Assembly: GCF_032362555.1 (NCBI RefSeq)
Contig: NC_083524.1
Span: forward strand, 3,582,001 to 3,646,000
Direction: 5' to 3'
Length of the DNA stretch: 64,000 nt
From: Amyelois transitella
Lineage: Eukaryota; Arthropoda; Insecta; Lepidoptera; Pyralidae
The position numbers and the translations under genes are program-made. The notes under the pieces were generated by a model that saw only the letters and a program-made list of their open reading frames with translations, was not told the DNA's origin and did not search any database. Shown here one piece after another: positions 1 to 11,640 of the stretch. How positions within the stretch are numbered: the stretch's first letter is position 1; each line of letters starts with the position of its first letter.

Positions 1-1858
1 ACAGCAATGCATAACATTGTTGATATTCCGCGACAGCAGCCCAAAACATTTACGGATTTTGAATCACTATGGCTTGAGCTATTTGATACTATTATGATTG
101 ATACAATTGTTACCTGCACTAATCAAAAACTGTCAGACGTCCGCACGAAGTATAAAAACCCAAATAAAATTGAACTAAGGCCGACCGATCGTGAAGAAAT
201 GAAAGCTTTCCTGGGTTCATTATTTTATACCTCTGTCTTCAAATCGAATCACGAGAATACTAAAAGTATTTTTGCTACTGATGGTTCTGGACGTGAAATT
301 TTTCGTTGCGTGATGTCTCAATTCCGATTTCTTACCCTCTTGAATTACATTCGTTTCGATGACGGTACGACTAGACCACAGCGCCTTGAAACGGACCCGT
401 TGGCTGCAATTTCAGAAATTTTTCAACTATTTATTGCCAATTGCAAGAAGGCATATACTCCCGGAGCTTATTTATGTGTAGATGAGATGTTAGTTCCATT
501 TAGAGGCAGATGCAAATTTATTATTTATATGCCCAAGAAGCCAGCCAAGTATGGTCTGAAGATTTTAGTTGTGTGTGATGCAGAAACTTTTTATGCATAT
601 AATGCATATATTTACCACGGAAAAGACTCCGATGGACTGGGACTAACAGAAACCGAGAGAAAGCTCGCCATACCAACGCAGTCTGTATTACGGTTGTGTA
701 AGGATTTTGAAAAAACCAATCGAAACATTACAGCCGATAATTGGTTTAGCTCTATTGAATTGATGGAGCAGTTGAAAGATAGGGGTCTGACGTATCTTGG
801 CACGTTGAAAAAAAATAAAAGGCACATCCCACCGGAATTTCAAGCATCTAAGACACGGCAGCCTGAATCATCGTTACATGGTTTCACGAAAGACTTCACT
901 ATTGTTTCCTATGTCCCAAAAAAGTCAAAAGCAGTATTATTGATATCTTCAATGCACCACACAAAGCAATTGGATTCACTGTCAAAAAAACCGGAAATAA
1001 TAATAGATTACAATAAAACAAAAGGGGGTGTTGATGAAATTGATAAAAAATGTTCCAATTATTCATCAAATCGTAGAACCAGGCGTTGGCCGCTCGCAAT
1101 TTTTTTCAGAATCTTGGATTTGAGTGGAGTCAACGCGTATGCTCTGTACAAGACCTGCACTGCTGTTCGTGATATTCCTAGAGCAGAATTTCTTCAGAAC
1201 CTTGCTTACAGTTTAGTTTTGCCGCACATGAAACGTCGAGTTTACAATGATCGATTGCCGAGAGAGTTGCGATTGACAATCGCACGCGTACTTGGTCCAA
1301 ATAAGCCCCCGGAGCCTGAAACAATACCCCCTGAAAATACAGAAGTAGCGAGAAAAACTTGTAAAATCTGTCCATCAAGACTTAAAAGGCGTACTAAGTA
1401 CAATTGCATTGAATGCCGCAAGCCCATTTGTCTTGGTTGTTCAAAAACAATATGCGTGGACTGTGTAGACAACAAGTAATTTGTTCCTAAATATTTGCGT
1501 GATTTAGAAAAGCGATTGTAACCTAAACAATATCAATACTAAGACTGATTATAAAATGTAATAATATTGCCAAAAAAATCCAAATAATTCGATTGTAGCT
1601 AAGATTATAAGATACATGTTTATTAAGTAAGCGAAATGAAGGTTATTTAATTTGTACCAAATAAATACTGATTTTATATGAAAATGTTGTTGTTTTTACA
1701 CTTCCTAAATAGAATAATAATAAACAGATCAGAATACAAGTAAATAATGTGCAAATAGTAAACAGAAATAATCCTTTTCGATTTTTTCTTAAGCCGTCTG
1801 AGATACGTCACGTCACCATTCATGATGTGACTAAGTCACGTCAGTACTTAAAGGTTAA
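1..1858 (+). mobile_element. piggyBac-like transposon, 5' end outside window
   Basis: The transposase gene fills the first 1.48 kb and the element must begin left of the window. A candidate right end lies at 1800-1858: repeated GTCACGTCA-type motifs (both orientations) precede AAAGG followed by TTAA at 1855-1858, the target sequence piggyBac elements duplicate. The matching left terminus is not visible, so the right boundary is inferred from motif only. Confidence 0.6.
7..1479 (+). CDS. piggyBac-family transposase (N-terminal part may lie outside window)
   Basis: Cut-and-paste DNA transposase of the DDE_Tnp_1_7 type; family members excise precisely at TTAA. The 490-residue frame is still open at base 1, so the true start is probably upstream, where the family has a poorly conserved acidic N terminus. 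The catalytic aspartates expected from the Trichoplusia ni enzyme are all visible: D159 in CVDEM, D244 in TADNW, and D343/D346 in GGVDEID, with family-like spacing of 85, 99 and 3 residues. The C terminus carries a cysteine-rich zinc ribbon (CKIC, CIEC, CLGC, CVDC) typical of the DNA-binding tail. No internal stop or frameshift is seen, so this copy may be young. Whether it is active cannot be judged without the left terminus. Confidence 0.9.
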   Translation: MHNIVDIPRQQPKTFTDFESLWLELFDTIMIDTIVTCTNQKLSDVRTKYKNPNKIELRPTDREEMKAFLGSLFYTSVFKSNHENTKSIFATDGSGREIFRCVMSQFRFLTLLNYIRFDDGTTRPQRLETDPLAAISEIFQLFIANCKKAYTPGAYLCVDEMLVPFRGRCKFIIYMPKKPAKYGLKILVVCDAETFYAYNAYIYHGKDSDGLGLTETERKLAIPTQSVLRLCKDFEKTNRNITADNWFSSIELMEQLKDRGLTYLGTLKKNKRHIPPEFQASKTRQPESSLHGFTKDFTIVSYVPKKSKAVLLISSMHHTKQLDSLSKKPEIIIDYNKTKGGVDEIDKKCSNYSSNRRTRRWPLAIFFRILDLSGVNAYALYKTCTAVRDIPRAEFLQNLAYSLVLPHMKRRVYNDRLPRELRLTIARVLGPNKPPEPETIPPENTEVARKTCKICPSRLKRRTKYNCIECRKPICLGCSKTICVDCVDNK

Positions 1859-2100
1859 AGCCATTGAGTTCTCCGTGCGGTGTGGATAACTCGACTTAAT
1901 ACTACCCAATCTCGTATCTGAAGGCGAATAGGTAATAAGCCCTTCTAGTGCGAGAACTATGATCCAAGCTGGGTTAGGTTCTCCTAGACAGACATTTTAG
2001 GCATATCGAGACTAACTTGAAAACGATGATAATGATTTTACAATAAGTGGCACAATTCCAGAGAGCTCTAACTGCACAAAATCCAATCAGTGATTTATAT

Positions 2101-2326
2101 TATGACCACCCCATCTCTTTCCCATGGATGTCGTAAAAGGATACTAAGGGATAGGTTAATAAACTTGGGATTCTTTTTAGGCGATGGGCTAGCAACCTGT
2201 CACTATTTGAATCTCAATTCTATCATTAAGCCAGATAGCTGAGCGTGGCCATTCAGTCTATTCGAGACTGTTGGCTCTGTCTACCCCGCAACGGATATAG
2301 ACGTGACCATATGTATGTATGTATTA
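2101..2326 (+). repeat. ATGT-tailed interspersed repeat (family R1), near full length
   Basis: R1 is the commonest repeat in the window. On its forward strand it starts with a GTGCCG...CGGCAC hairpin, runs through CCATCTCTTTCCCATGG, GGCGATGGGCTAGCAACCTG and CTGTCTACCCCGCAAGG, and ends at GACGTGAC followed by (ATGT)n. Length is about 230-260 bp. This copy lacks the first bases and ends in ATGTATGTATGTA. Shorter R1 fragments not listed separately lie near 9156-9345, 15370-15410, 16080-16175, 18600-18665, 24965-25005, 25625-25680, 34862-34929, 36427-36470 and 38040-38110. No protein is encoded; a tetranucleotide tail suggests a SINE or truncated non-LTR element, but the class is not certain. Confidence 0.8.
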
Positions 2327-2530
2327 CGTTACAATAAAGACATCAAAAACAAACGAAATTTCAAGATATTAATCATTAAAAGTGCACAGCTATGATGCCG
2401 CCGCAATAAACATCAATATAACTCGAAAACCCAGATTTTCTGCGGGCTGAAGCGATGCGAGAATGTTGTAAAGGCCTTATCACACTGGCGCCTCACTTAG
2501 ACAGACGATTAAACAATGGACATCAAAAAA

Positions 2531-2765
2531 TACATACATATAGTCACGTCTATATCTCTTACGGAGTAGACAGAGCCAAGAGTCTTGATCACGTCACGTT
2601 CACCTATTTGGTTTAATGACAGAATTGAGATTTAAATAGTGATGGGATGCTAGCCCATCGCCTAAAAAAAGATGTCTCAGTCGCCTTTTATGACATCCAT
2701 AAGAAAGAGATGGAGTGGTACTATTTCTTTTTTGTATCGATGCCGGGTACCACACGGCACATCAA
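2531..2765 (-). repeat. R1 repeat copy, reverse
   Basis: Reverse-orientation R1 copy beginning with TACATACATA and ending at CCACACGGCAC. It faces the forward copy at 2101-2326 tail to tail, about 200 bp apart. Confidence 0.8.
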
Positions 2766-4299
2766 AGAATATCGTTCAAATATTCTTAACGTGTCGACTT
2801 TGGCAGATCGCGTATAGCGTCACTTATGTAGCATTATCAGATCTGTTAGAAATGAAGGTATGACGTAATGACAAGTATGATGATAGGTGTGAACCAGACT
2901 CTATGTAATAGTTAGGTAGGGTATGTTTTATTCTTAGACGTTTTTTTGACTGATATGAGACTTTTAGCGAACACTAGAAAGTAAGATTATTTTTATTCTT
3001 GTGCGTATAATTATATAGGTATTATGCTGTCTCATTTTCCCATATTATTTTTATATACAAAGCTTCGGGGTCCAGTACAGTATAGTATATTTAAAGTAAA
3101 TAAAGTATCTATATATTTATTTATGTAAATGTTCGCATGTGTGCCAAACGCCTAACACGTATCTTGAAAGCATGTCACTCCGGCACTATTTGTCATATGC
3201 TAAGTGAATTCCCTCGTAGGGCGGGATTTGTTGAATCACTGCCTTGCCTTATCCTTCGCCACTTAAATATATTTCTGTAAATAATGTACGATATTCATAC
3301 GACGGTTACTTTTCATGCAAATTTTTCTTGATGCTTGTATATCCGTAGCAAAGCAGCTACGGAAATGTAGACGTATGTTTAACAGATTTCTTTTAGGTAT
3401 AGAAATATTGTCGCTTCTGAACCAGCATAGAATCAAACTATATATTTAGTGTAGATAAGATTTAAACTGTTTGAGGTTGGCTGAAAATTTGTATATTAGT
3501 GCTGCTATTATTAACGATACTTTCAAGTACATCCAATACTTAGGCCAATTGAAAAAAAAAACAAGATTTTAGAAGTCACGAAAGTCTCGCAGATATTGAT
3601 TAAAAATTAAGTAGATAGGTTTTATAAACGTTTAGTTAAGACTGAGAAAAGATATTTTTTTACCATAATTAATAACACCTACGTACACTTTAATTTTACA
3701 ATATAAATAAAACAAACCAAAAAAAGTAAATCTTTGTTTTTCCTAAAACCCAAACGAACGACCCTCGCATAAAACAGGATACACGATCAAATATGATTAA
3801 AAGTTAAATTAACACTGGCCGTTATAGTATCGGCCATTATCGCGTTTTAATCTGTTAAAATAATTTAAACTTGGAACGCCGTGTTTTCGGCCAGCTCGCA
3901 CGCCGCATGCGGGCTTTATACCAACCTTTGAAAACAAATTGCGGTAGCAGATTGGTAAATAGTTTGGATTTTGTTAATTTCATTTTAAAACTTTTTTGAC
4001 TTATTGTTGTTGTTTATATACTGTTTGAAGGTTTGACATTTTTTTTGTCCTTACACAAAAGCACTACATTTAGGTAAATATATATAAGAGCTCAGACTTT
4101 ACCATAATAGTAGAATGATAGAATAAAATAAACTAAACGTTATTTGTTTAACAAAGTATTTTACAATTGATTATTTTAAAGGACTTAATGCTTCCACAGA
4201 ATGTGTAGAATTTTCACAACAGCAACGTCATCATAGACTTTAATATCCATAAACCTTATTAAATAAAGCAATAAATTAAAAAAAAAAACTAAACTTTAA

Positions 4300-6694
4300 T
4301 TAAAACCATGTAAATTTCGAATCTTCGCTGCACCGCGTCTTATAGTTACTACTCCACCACTCTCTAAAGAAAATATACGATACTCTATGAGTAAGCCAGG
4401 GTTCATAATTCAGAGTCCTGCAAAGACTGCAAGGGTCCAAAACTGGGTGGTCCGTTACGGTGTAGTGGTTCTTCCATTCAAAGTAGTCGTAGTAACGGCT
4501 TCGATTCTGTATCAAGTCGTTTATAAGAGAAGCTAAATGCTTGTTGTCGGTGTCCACGGCGCTTATGTAAGAGTTTTTTGGAAGGAATCTGTAATAAATA
4601 AACTAATTTCATACGATAAATAATAATTTCCTTCATGGGATAAGTCCGCCATTGCAAGTGATTTGTTTCTTTTATAACTATGTACTTACTATTTTCTTGT
4701 TACTGTGTAAATTTCTATGCAATAAAGATATTACAAACAAACAATTTTATATACCTAAAAAGTTTGGTCCAAAGGCTCGACTGGCAGAGAATGTCTTGTG
4801 GCATTAAGTCCACCTTTTGTTCATTTTACGTGCATAAAGTTTAAATAAATAAATAAAATGTACAATTAGATCGATTTCTGTATGTAGCTTTTTAATTGTC
4901 TTAATTTCAAATATTCTTTAACATGAAAAAATACTGAAAACATTATTCCCACTGAAAGCTATTTTTTTAATTTATGCATTTATGCATAAACACATCCTGT
5001 GGGATACGACCCAGATCTGTTACTACTATTTCTTTTTTTTATCTTATTATATGTACTTAGTTGTATTCTGTTATGTGTATAATAAATAAAATAAAAAATA
5101 AATAAAATAAAATTTTTGTAATGTAGGTAGGTACATAAGTGATTACTGAATAATTTTTTGGCTGTCTTCTTATTCATGTTGTTTACAGTACGTACCATTC
5201 ATTCTGAATTTATTTTTTTGTTTGGAAAAAGGAAGAACAGTTGATATTTTTATACAGTGAAGATATTTTTTAATTCTCTACTTACTCGGAATAATTCGCC
5301 CCACCATAAACAATAGGCACAGCGTTATACTTATAACCATACAATATATGTTCCGTTATATAATCCACTGCCACAGAATCTTCTAGAGCGAGATAGAAGA
5401 AGTAATTCTTCCTCAGTCTCCAGAAACATGGCGCCATTGTCTTCCTCGCACACTGCTTTCCACATTTACCATAGACATCTACACTCAGATTATATTTTTC
5501 TAACTCTTTATTTAATTCAAAAACGAAATCTTCCCTCTTGCTTCTGCTTTTACATTTGTCCAAAAAGATGACGGCTGCCTTGGACTTTGAATACAACTGA
5601 GATTTGAGGAACTTGTCTAGTCCAATAATCTTCGTGTGATGTTGGAAATATCCTGTCCCCAAGTCTTGGTCATGAAGGTTTCTCACGGCAAAGAACCTGT
5701 ACGGTATTGTTGAATCGATTCTGAAATTAGGAACTTATCTTTTTTGTATTGAAAAATTAGGTTAGTTACTTAATGTATGGATAGCCGAGGTAGGATTTTT
5801 GCTGACGTCCATGGGAGCCAAGCCAGGGAAAAGCTGACAAAAGCATGGTACTCAGGTTCGAATCCTACCGTGAACCGTATCCAATGTTCCAATAACTCTT
5901 TTCTTAGTTGCGAACATGAGGTTTCTGCTAATCTATGGTGTTACGATGGAAGAAAACATCGTGAAGAAACCATTCAGACAACTGGTTGTGTAACCATCCA
6001 GCTCCCAGCACTCAAAGTGGAGAGATGTTAAATCGTCACCTGGACTTACGCCGACCCTCTAGCGTGGCACGCGCGATGCCGTTCTTATCGCGCGAATGAC
6101 TATGATAGTTTCGCTATTAATGACGTGAATCGGGACAGCGATAGATTTTCGTGCGATAAATACGCGGGGCAGCCACCAACCAACCCTCCCACTACTTGCA
6201 CATAAAGTGATCCTGTATGATATCCTATTCTGTGTGACAAACCACACGGGAACCTCTTACCTATATGTCCAAGTCCAGTTAAAGAAATCATCGTAAACTT
6301 CATCACACACTGGGTAATTATCAGCTGACTCTTTCGCAACGAAGATATACTTCTGCAAGCCACTCCTAACTGATGGTAACTCTATTTTCCTCTCACTTAT
6401 TTCTTCCACATTAAAGAGTATAGCATCAAAATACCTCACATCGCCGAAAAGACTTTTATTTTTACTTATGTAGCAACCTTTTGTTTGGCAATTTCTCTTC
6501 AGAAATATTCTCTGTCCTTCTTCATCAAAACCTGGCACATCTGTCCAAAGAAGAACATGCTTCATATCTTGTTGAAATCTTGTTATTTTCTTTACTGTGT
6601 ACAATTTCTTTGGCATTCGACTAATAAAGTAACTAAGAACAATGATGTAAATTATATGTGGTATTAATTTTGTTAGTTTCAACGCACGAGCCAT
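4300..6694 (-). CDS. alpha-1,3-fucosyltransferase (GT10), FucT-C-like
   Basis: Golgi type II membrane enzyme of glycosyltransferase family 10, which moves fucose from GDP-fucose to GlcNAc of glycans. Three exons join in phase: 6694-6261, 5720-5286 and 4588-4300 (385 aa, stop at 4300). Introns obey GT-AG. Residues 9-24 (LIPHIIYIIVLSYFIS) form a signal anchor after a very short cytoplasmic tail. Exon 2 carries the family core: STIPYRFFAVRN, then the donor-binding alpha-1,3-FucT motif VDYITEH...VPIVYGGANYSE. Exon 3 continues with FLPKNSYI, a DPCSLC cysteine pair typical of the fold, and ends KFTWF. The length suits a short-stem invertebrate member. Closest by pattern to insect FucT-C proteins, whose acceptor is not settled; core alpha-1,3 activity should not be assumed. 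Intron 1 holds SINE and foldback fragments. All key regions look intact. Confidence 0.9.
5777..6010 (+). repeat. tRNA-derived SINE fragment (family B) in fucosyltransferase intron 1
   Basis: A tRNA-like head has a box B match (GGTTCGAATCC, about 5853-5863) and is followed by CATCGTGAAGAAACCATTCAG, a variant of the body shared with the family B copy at 35760-36118. The open frame across it is a repeat artefact. Confidence 0.5.
6053..6165. repeat. foldback repeat copy (family F)
   Basis: Shares GGCACGCGC...ATGCCGTT and GACGTGAA.CGGGACAGCGATA with copies at 27597-27710 and 55437-55531. The 27.6-kb copy is a clear inverted repeat, so this is likely a small foldback (MITE-like) element. Confidence 0.5.
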
Positions 6695-6802
6695 AGGAAT
6701 TGAAAAAGATATTGAACACTAAAAATGCTTTCTCGTTTTCTTCAAGTTTTACTGTTATCTCAATACAGAGACGAGTATCTTGTTCCAAATGAGTGCCCGT
6801 CA

Positions 6803-6809
6803 TTTTATA
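6803..6809 (-). promoter_or_regulatory. candidate TATA box of the fucosyltransferase gene
   Basis: On the minus strand a TATAAAA heptamer lies about 110 bp upstream of the ATG at 6694. It is the best core-promoter match in the upstream region; the start site is not determined. Confidence 0.35.
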
Positions 6810-9800
6810 CGAGCTGCGTTTCGTTCTATTTGTAAATATTCAGTCTTTACGCAAATTGGTTCTTCGAAAGGAACTTGTCTTTGTACAAGAACAAGAATTG
6901 CGAACTGATGTTTTGTATTTACCTATGTATTATGACTAACGCGCTTATTCCACTTGACCTAATTCTAAGCATTGCAAAAAAGAGAATAATTCCTATATGC
7001 TATTTCACTTTACTTAATCATTTAGGACGTCTGAACTTACGGACAGACTCTGCTCCCATCACAAAAAGTGTTCTTTGGTTGATAATAAAAACCGTGACAT
7101 TTTCCTTTTCTACAGTAAGGATGAGAGGAGGGTCGTATTGAATGTAGTAAAAAATAAACTTTCATCTATTTTCAAATGCGTACAAAGAGTTCTGCATTGG
7201 CGCTCTTTCTTTTTTAATAACATCAAAAATCAACTTACAACCGGCCGAAAACCCAAATTCCTTTTTCAAATTGAATAGGCAGATAGAAAAGAAAATAATT
7301 TGATTTGTCGGCGATTCCCGCGATTCGGTACCTACATTTTTCAAAATGGCGTCGCGAGATCTCATTGTGACGTGATGTGGGTCCAGCGGACGAAATTGTC
7401 CATTGAAAGAACACGATTACTGTTGTTACGCGAAATTTGATGGACGTTATTCATTTTTTGTGATTTTTTTGTCGACTCGTGTGGGACCCCGACTTTTGAA
7501 TATGTTTGCGTCCGTAAATGTACAAATGTGCCCACAATACAAGTCAGATAAATCATTTTCACAATAACTTCATAGCAGCAAAAGCTCTGGCAAAAGAAAA
7601 ATCCGGTATATTATAGATTGTCAATAAAAAAAAATTAAACAATATTTTCCCGGTTTGCTTTCCTAGGTTCACTTTATATTATATTAAAAAAATAACTACT
7701 TTTAATATTAACATGTCTTAAATTAAAGATAATTTCTTGTGGAACTAGGAATACAGATAATCAGTCTGAACCTATATATCTGTTAATTTATATTAAATAA
7801 CAATAAAAACTTCTTATTATTAAAAATATCAGATAAAGTGGAGATACCTATTCTAAAGAATCATAACCGTGAAATATCAAAAGAACATTTTCTATTCAAG
7901 AAAATAATCTAATCTAATAACAATACGATTTTCTAAACAGGAAACTGGGAAGTACCTGCACATTCTATTATCGTGTTTGTTTGAGATTTAATACGACACA
8001 AAGTAGCCAGTAGACAGACATATAACTCGCTTATTTAAATACTGCCACTGCGATAACCAGCCAAGTGTAAGTTGGTTATGAGGAACAAAGGGTAGGTACC
8101 TACTTTTCAATCCGATATATTTTCCGTGGAATTTACGAAGAACCTGTATTCTTTTATATGAGCGAAACTGCGGGTGAAAGCTACTATTCTACATATATCT
8201 TGACTTGAATCGAAATCAAACCCCGATCTTAGGAAGCACTTTGAAAGCAATCGAGTCTTGGCGGAAACCTATAACACTTTAGCGATAAATTACTAACTAA
8301 AAATAGCATCGTTTCCCGCAATATCCACAGGAACCCATATGGAGAAGTAATGTAGGCCAAGATCACGAAGTTATAATACATATACAAGAATCAAAAATAA
8401 TATTTTATTCAGAAAATAGGCCTTCGCAGTCACTTCTCACGTCATTTCAGATTTCAATAAAATAAATTTAAGTTACGAGTATATCTAACATGTTAGTTTT
8501 TGTCAAAAAGCTACAAGCTACCTAAGCACTTAATCCCCTTGAGGCTATCATCCACTTCAAGGAACAGAACTGTTTCATATTTTAATCGAGCTTTTATAAT
8601 GAATAATAAAACAGTTACCAATTTCTTATCTGTAATAACATTATTGTATGCTACAGATGTGGTGATACCGCGCCTCGCTCAGTATTCAGAAGGCGGCGGT
8701 GATTTTCCAATGGTAGACGATGTCTTACTGTGCCCCCGGGTCTATTCTGTAACCTGCATTATACTTTAATTTTATTGTAATGGTTTTAATTTTATTTGAT
8801 TTAAACTTATTTTATTTCTTTTTATACACAGTTTTGTAATTGCATTATCAAAATTTTTATCGTTATTAGCGTATTACGTATACATGGTTGCATGACAAAT
8901 CGTCTTAAATAAATGACAATGTGACAGTATTTTGGTAACACAGTCGTAGTACTAAGTTCTTATTTACTTTCATTTGAGTTTGTACTCGTATTTACATGAA
9001 TTACTTTGGATACATGGCCACCTCTCTGGAAAAGAGCCCGATGTGTGCCATTTCACCATCATCCTACATTGGGTTAGTCAGGTTTTTGTCAAAATTTGCA
9101 GGGGAATCTAACCCATTATTGATCATGGAAAAACCTGCACAAGATGAAAGATGAAGTGCCCCCTTTAGTATCCTTTTACGACATCTATATGAAAGAAATG
9201 TGTGGTCCTGTTCTAAAGTCCCGGGAATCACACGACACATATATTACTTTGATTATCCAGGCAGATAAAACACTTTATTGTACCATGAGAATAATCACGT
9301 CTTTATCCCTTACGAGGTAGTCTAGCAAAGACTGAAAGGCATCGTTCAGCTTAATAGAATAATACTAACCTACCTAAAAATTCAAAAAAGTAGGTAGTAT
9401 TCTAATAGGTCATGTTCCAAGAAATAATATATTCACCTGTATATACAGATACCAGAATAAGGCCGCGCAAAGCGGGGGCTCGCTAATGAGATTCTTTGGC
9501 TCGCGGTTTGCATTTCAGATCAGTTGTCTGTCTGTCTGTACTGAACTCATTGCCTAGTGACGACGTTTTGTGTCGTACTCTCTTTATACGGTCAGAAAAA
9601 AAGTCATTGCATTGTAGTTAAATTTTTGTGAGTATGATATTGTCAATATCACCATTTTCCCAAGTGGGTGGGCAAAGATTACATGAGTTGCCACGATCCC
9701 TGCATACTCTATTATCAATATTTACATATCATATCATCGGTTTCGGGAACTCTTGACCTAGCCTTTCACCGAAACGCCAAACATGACAGATTTAATTAAA

Positions 9801-11640
9801 TTTTATTTTACAAGTTAAAATTTTAGGTAAATCGTGTAGTATCTAATCAAACATAATTATCATTATTCATAAACTTTACATAAAAACATTTAACGAATAA
9901 ATTTAAAACTAATGCAAATTTAATGCAGAAATCATACATTCCTATATACTTTTATAAGGTCGATACGAATTATAATGACTGCTATCACCCATTCAAATAC
10001 TATTTACGTAAGAAAGGATCGAATACTATATGAAGTAGGAAAAAATCCTTTTATTGGAGCCTTTATCCATTATGTAGAAGGCACTCGGGACTGTGGCCAT
10101 TGTACTCCGAGTTACGACAATTTGTAAAATATTCACAACTTACATTCCGAATTGGTTGTAAAACGCAAGGCAATCTCACTTTCTTCTAATCAGATTAAAT
10201 CACGTTTTCCAACATATATGAGTATAGGTAACCTCTTTACGAAATAAGAGTAAATCTAAGGCAGTTTATTTTGAAACTGTTGCCCGCAACTCTGTTTGCG
10301 TGTTATGGGAAATACGATGGTTAAGGTTATAAAATTTACTCAAATTCACTTATATAGATATGATTTAATAATATTTTTTTTATTTTATTATTTACTTCAC
10401 TTCCTCGCTCTTTCTTTAATCTTATTTACAATTGAATCGGTCGACTCAACTGTTGACTGCAAAGCTTGTGTCATCATTCCTGGCTGAACCATGGCGGAAA
10501 ATTAAAATGCAAATTTATACAAATATACAGTTTTATAAGCGCCTTTTACAAGGCACTTAACTTAATATAATATTTATATATTAAACTTTATATAATTATA
10601 GTTCTTATCGATATAGAGTTTTTGGATCTTTTAAAGGTCTTGGAAGAGAGTAGAACTTTCCACTTTTTTTTATCCACGCACGATGTGTGCACACTTGACT
10701 TTTTAACACATGATAAATTTTCGATTTATTATTAAAAAAAAAATTCAATAATATTTTCTTCTCATAACTATAATTTCGACTATAACTTATACAAACGAAA
10801 ACGCACACCAATAATGCGCACATATCTGCAATATTCAGTTTTTGCCTGTCTCCGCCGGTCCCCTGGGCGCCACCAACGTGACACATGCGTAGGACACAGC
10901 CTCGAATGGCTCCCTTGAATACATTTGCTCATAGGTACGACGCTTTTTGTCGCCATCTCCAATATTGCTATGTTAGAATATTTTATTAAGTTCTGACTGT
11001 CTAGTTTGGAGATATGGATTGAACAGATTTTTCGACATTTTATTGTAGTTTTTTCCGGGATTCTTCTACCGTTAAGAAAAAAGAAGTCTATGTTTATTTA
11101 TTAAACACAAAAAAGAAACATATGTACATGCATTTGTAATATTTATATGGATATGATTTAGAAATACTAACATGTTATTTTTTAATCTTGCACAAATGTG
11201 TTATATATAATTCATTCCCACGTGAAAATAACTTGGAACAATTCTTTTTGAAAATTAGAGATTCAATAGTTTTAAAATTTCTATTATATTTATGATTTTT
11301 TTACTTTACCTCTTGCCAAGAAATAGACGGCGGGACCCTTATTTATCTTCTTAAATTACTTTAGCACAAATGTTAGGTATGCATCTAATTATTTGCATGC
11401 AATCGTAAACTTGGTTGGCACTATAATTAATTTGGTAACATAGTCCGACCGACTTAAGTGCATCATTTATCATAGCTGTAACGTTTTGGGGACACTCAGC
11501 TAAGTTTCTTGTGTGCAGTAACATATACCCAGTTAGACGTTAGCAAAGACAAACATACATTCAGTCAGAAAAGTATCGGGAATGGATTATTTATTTATGG
11601 TTCCAAATTCAAATTTTTGTTTTTTTTGTTGTTGTTAGAT
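6810..11640. other. gene-poor intergenic region
   Basis: No exon series or conserved protein motif was found on either strand. The region is AT-rich. Recognised pieces are a reverse family B SINE fragment near 9025-9160, R1 fragments at 9156-9345 and a family C repeat fragment near 9655-9780. Short frames (for example at 8500-8769 and 10605-10962) have no recognisable domain. Confidence 0.5.

Larger units (their letters stand above)
1859..4299. other. intergenic, AT-rich, two inverted repeat copies
   Basis: Apart from two opposite copies of the ATGT-tailed repeat (2101-2326 and 2531-2765) this stretch is AT-rich with no credible coding exon. Short frames, such as the one from 2672, are read through the repeat. 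It separates the piggyBac element from the 3' end of the fucosyltransferase gene. Confidence 0.6.

Noticed and set aside
8500-8769. 89-aa frame as a gene
   Set aside because: No domain, no flanking splice sites of note and AT-driven composition.
10605-10962. Overlapping minus-strand frames of 60-93 aa
   Set aside because: No recognisable motif; low-complexity and not supported by neighbouring exons.
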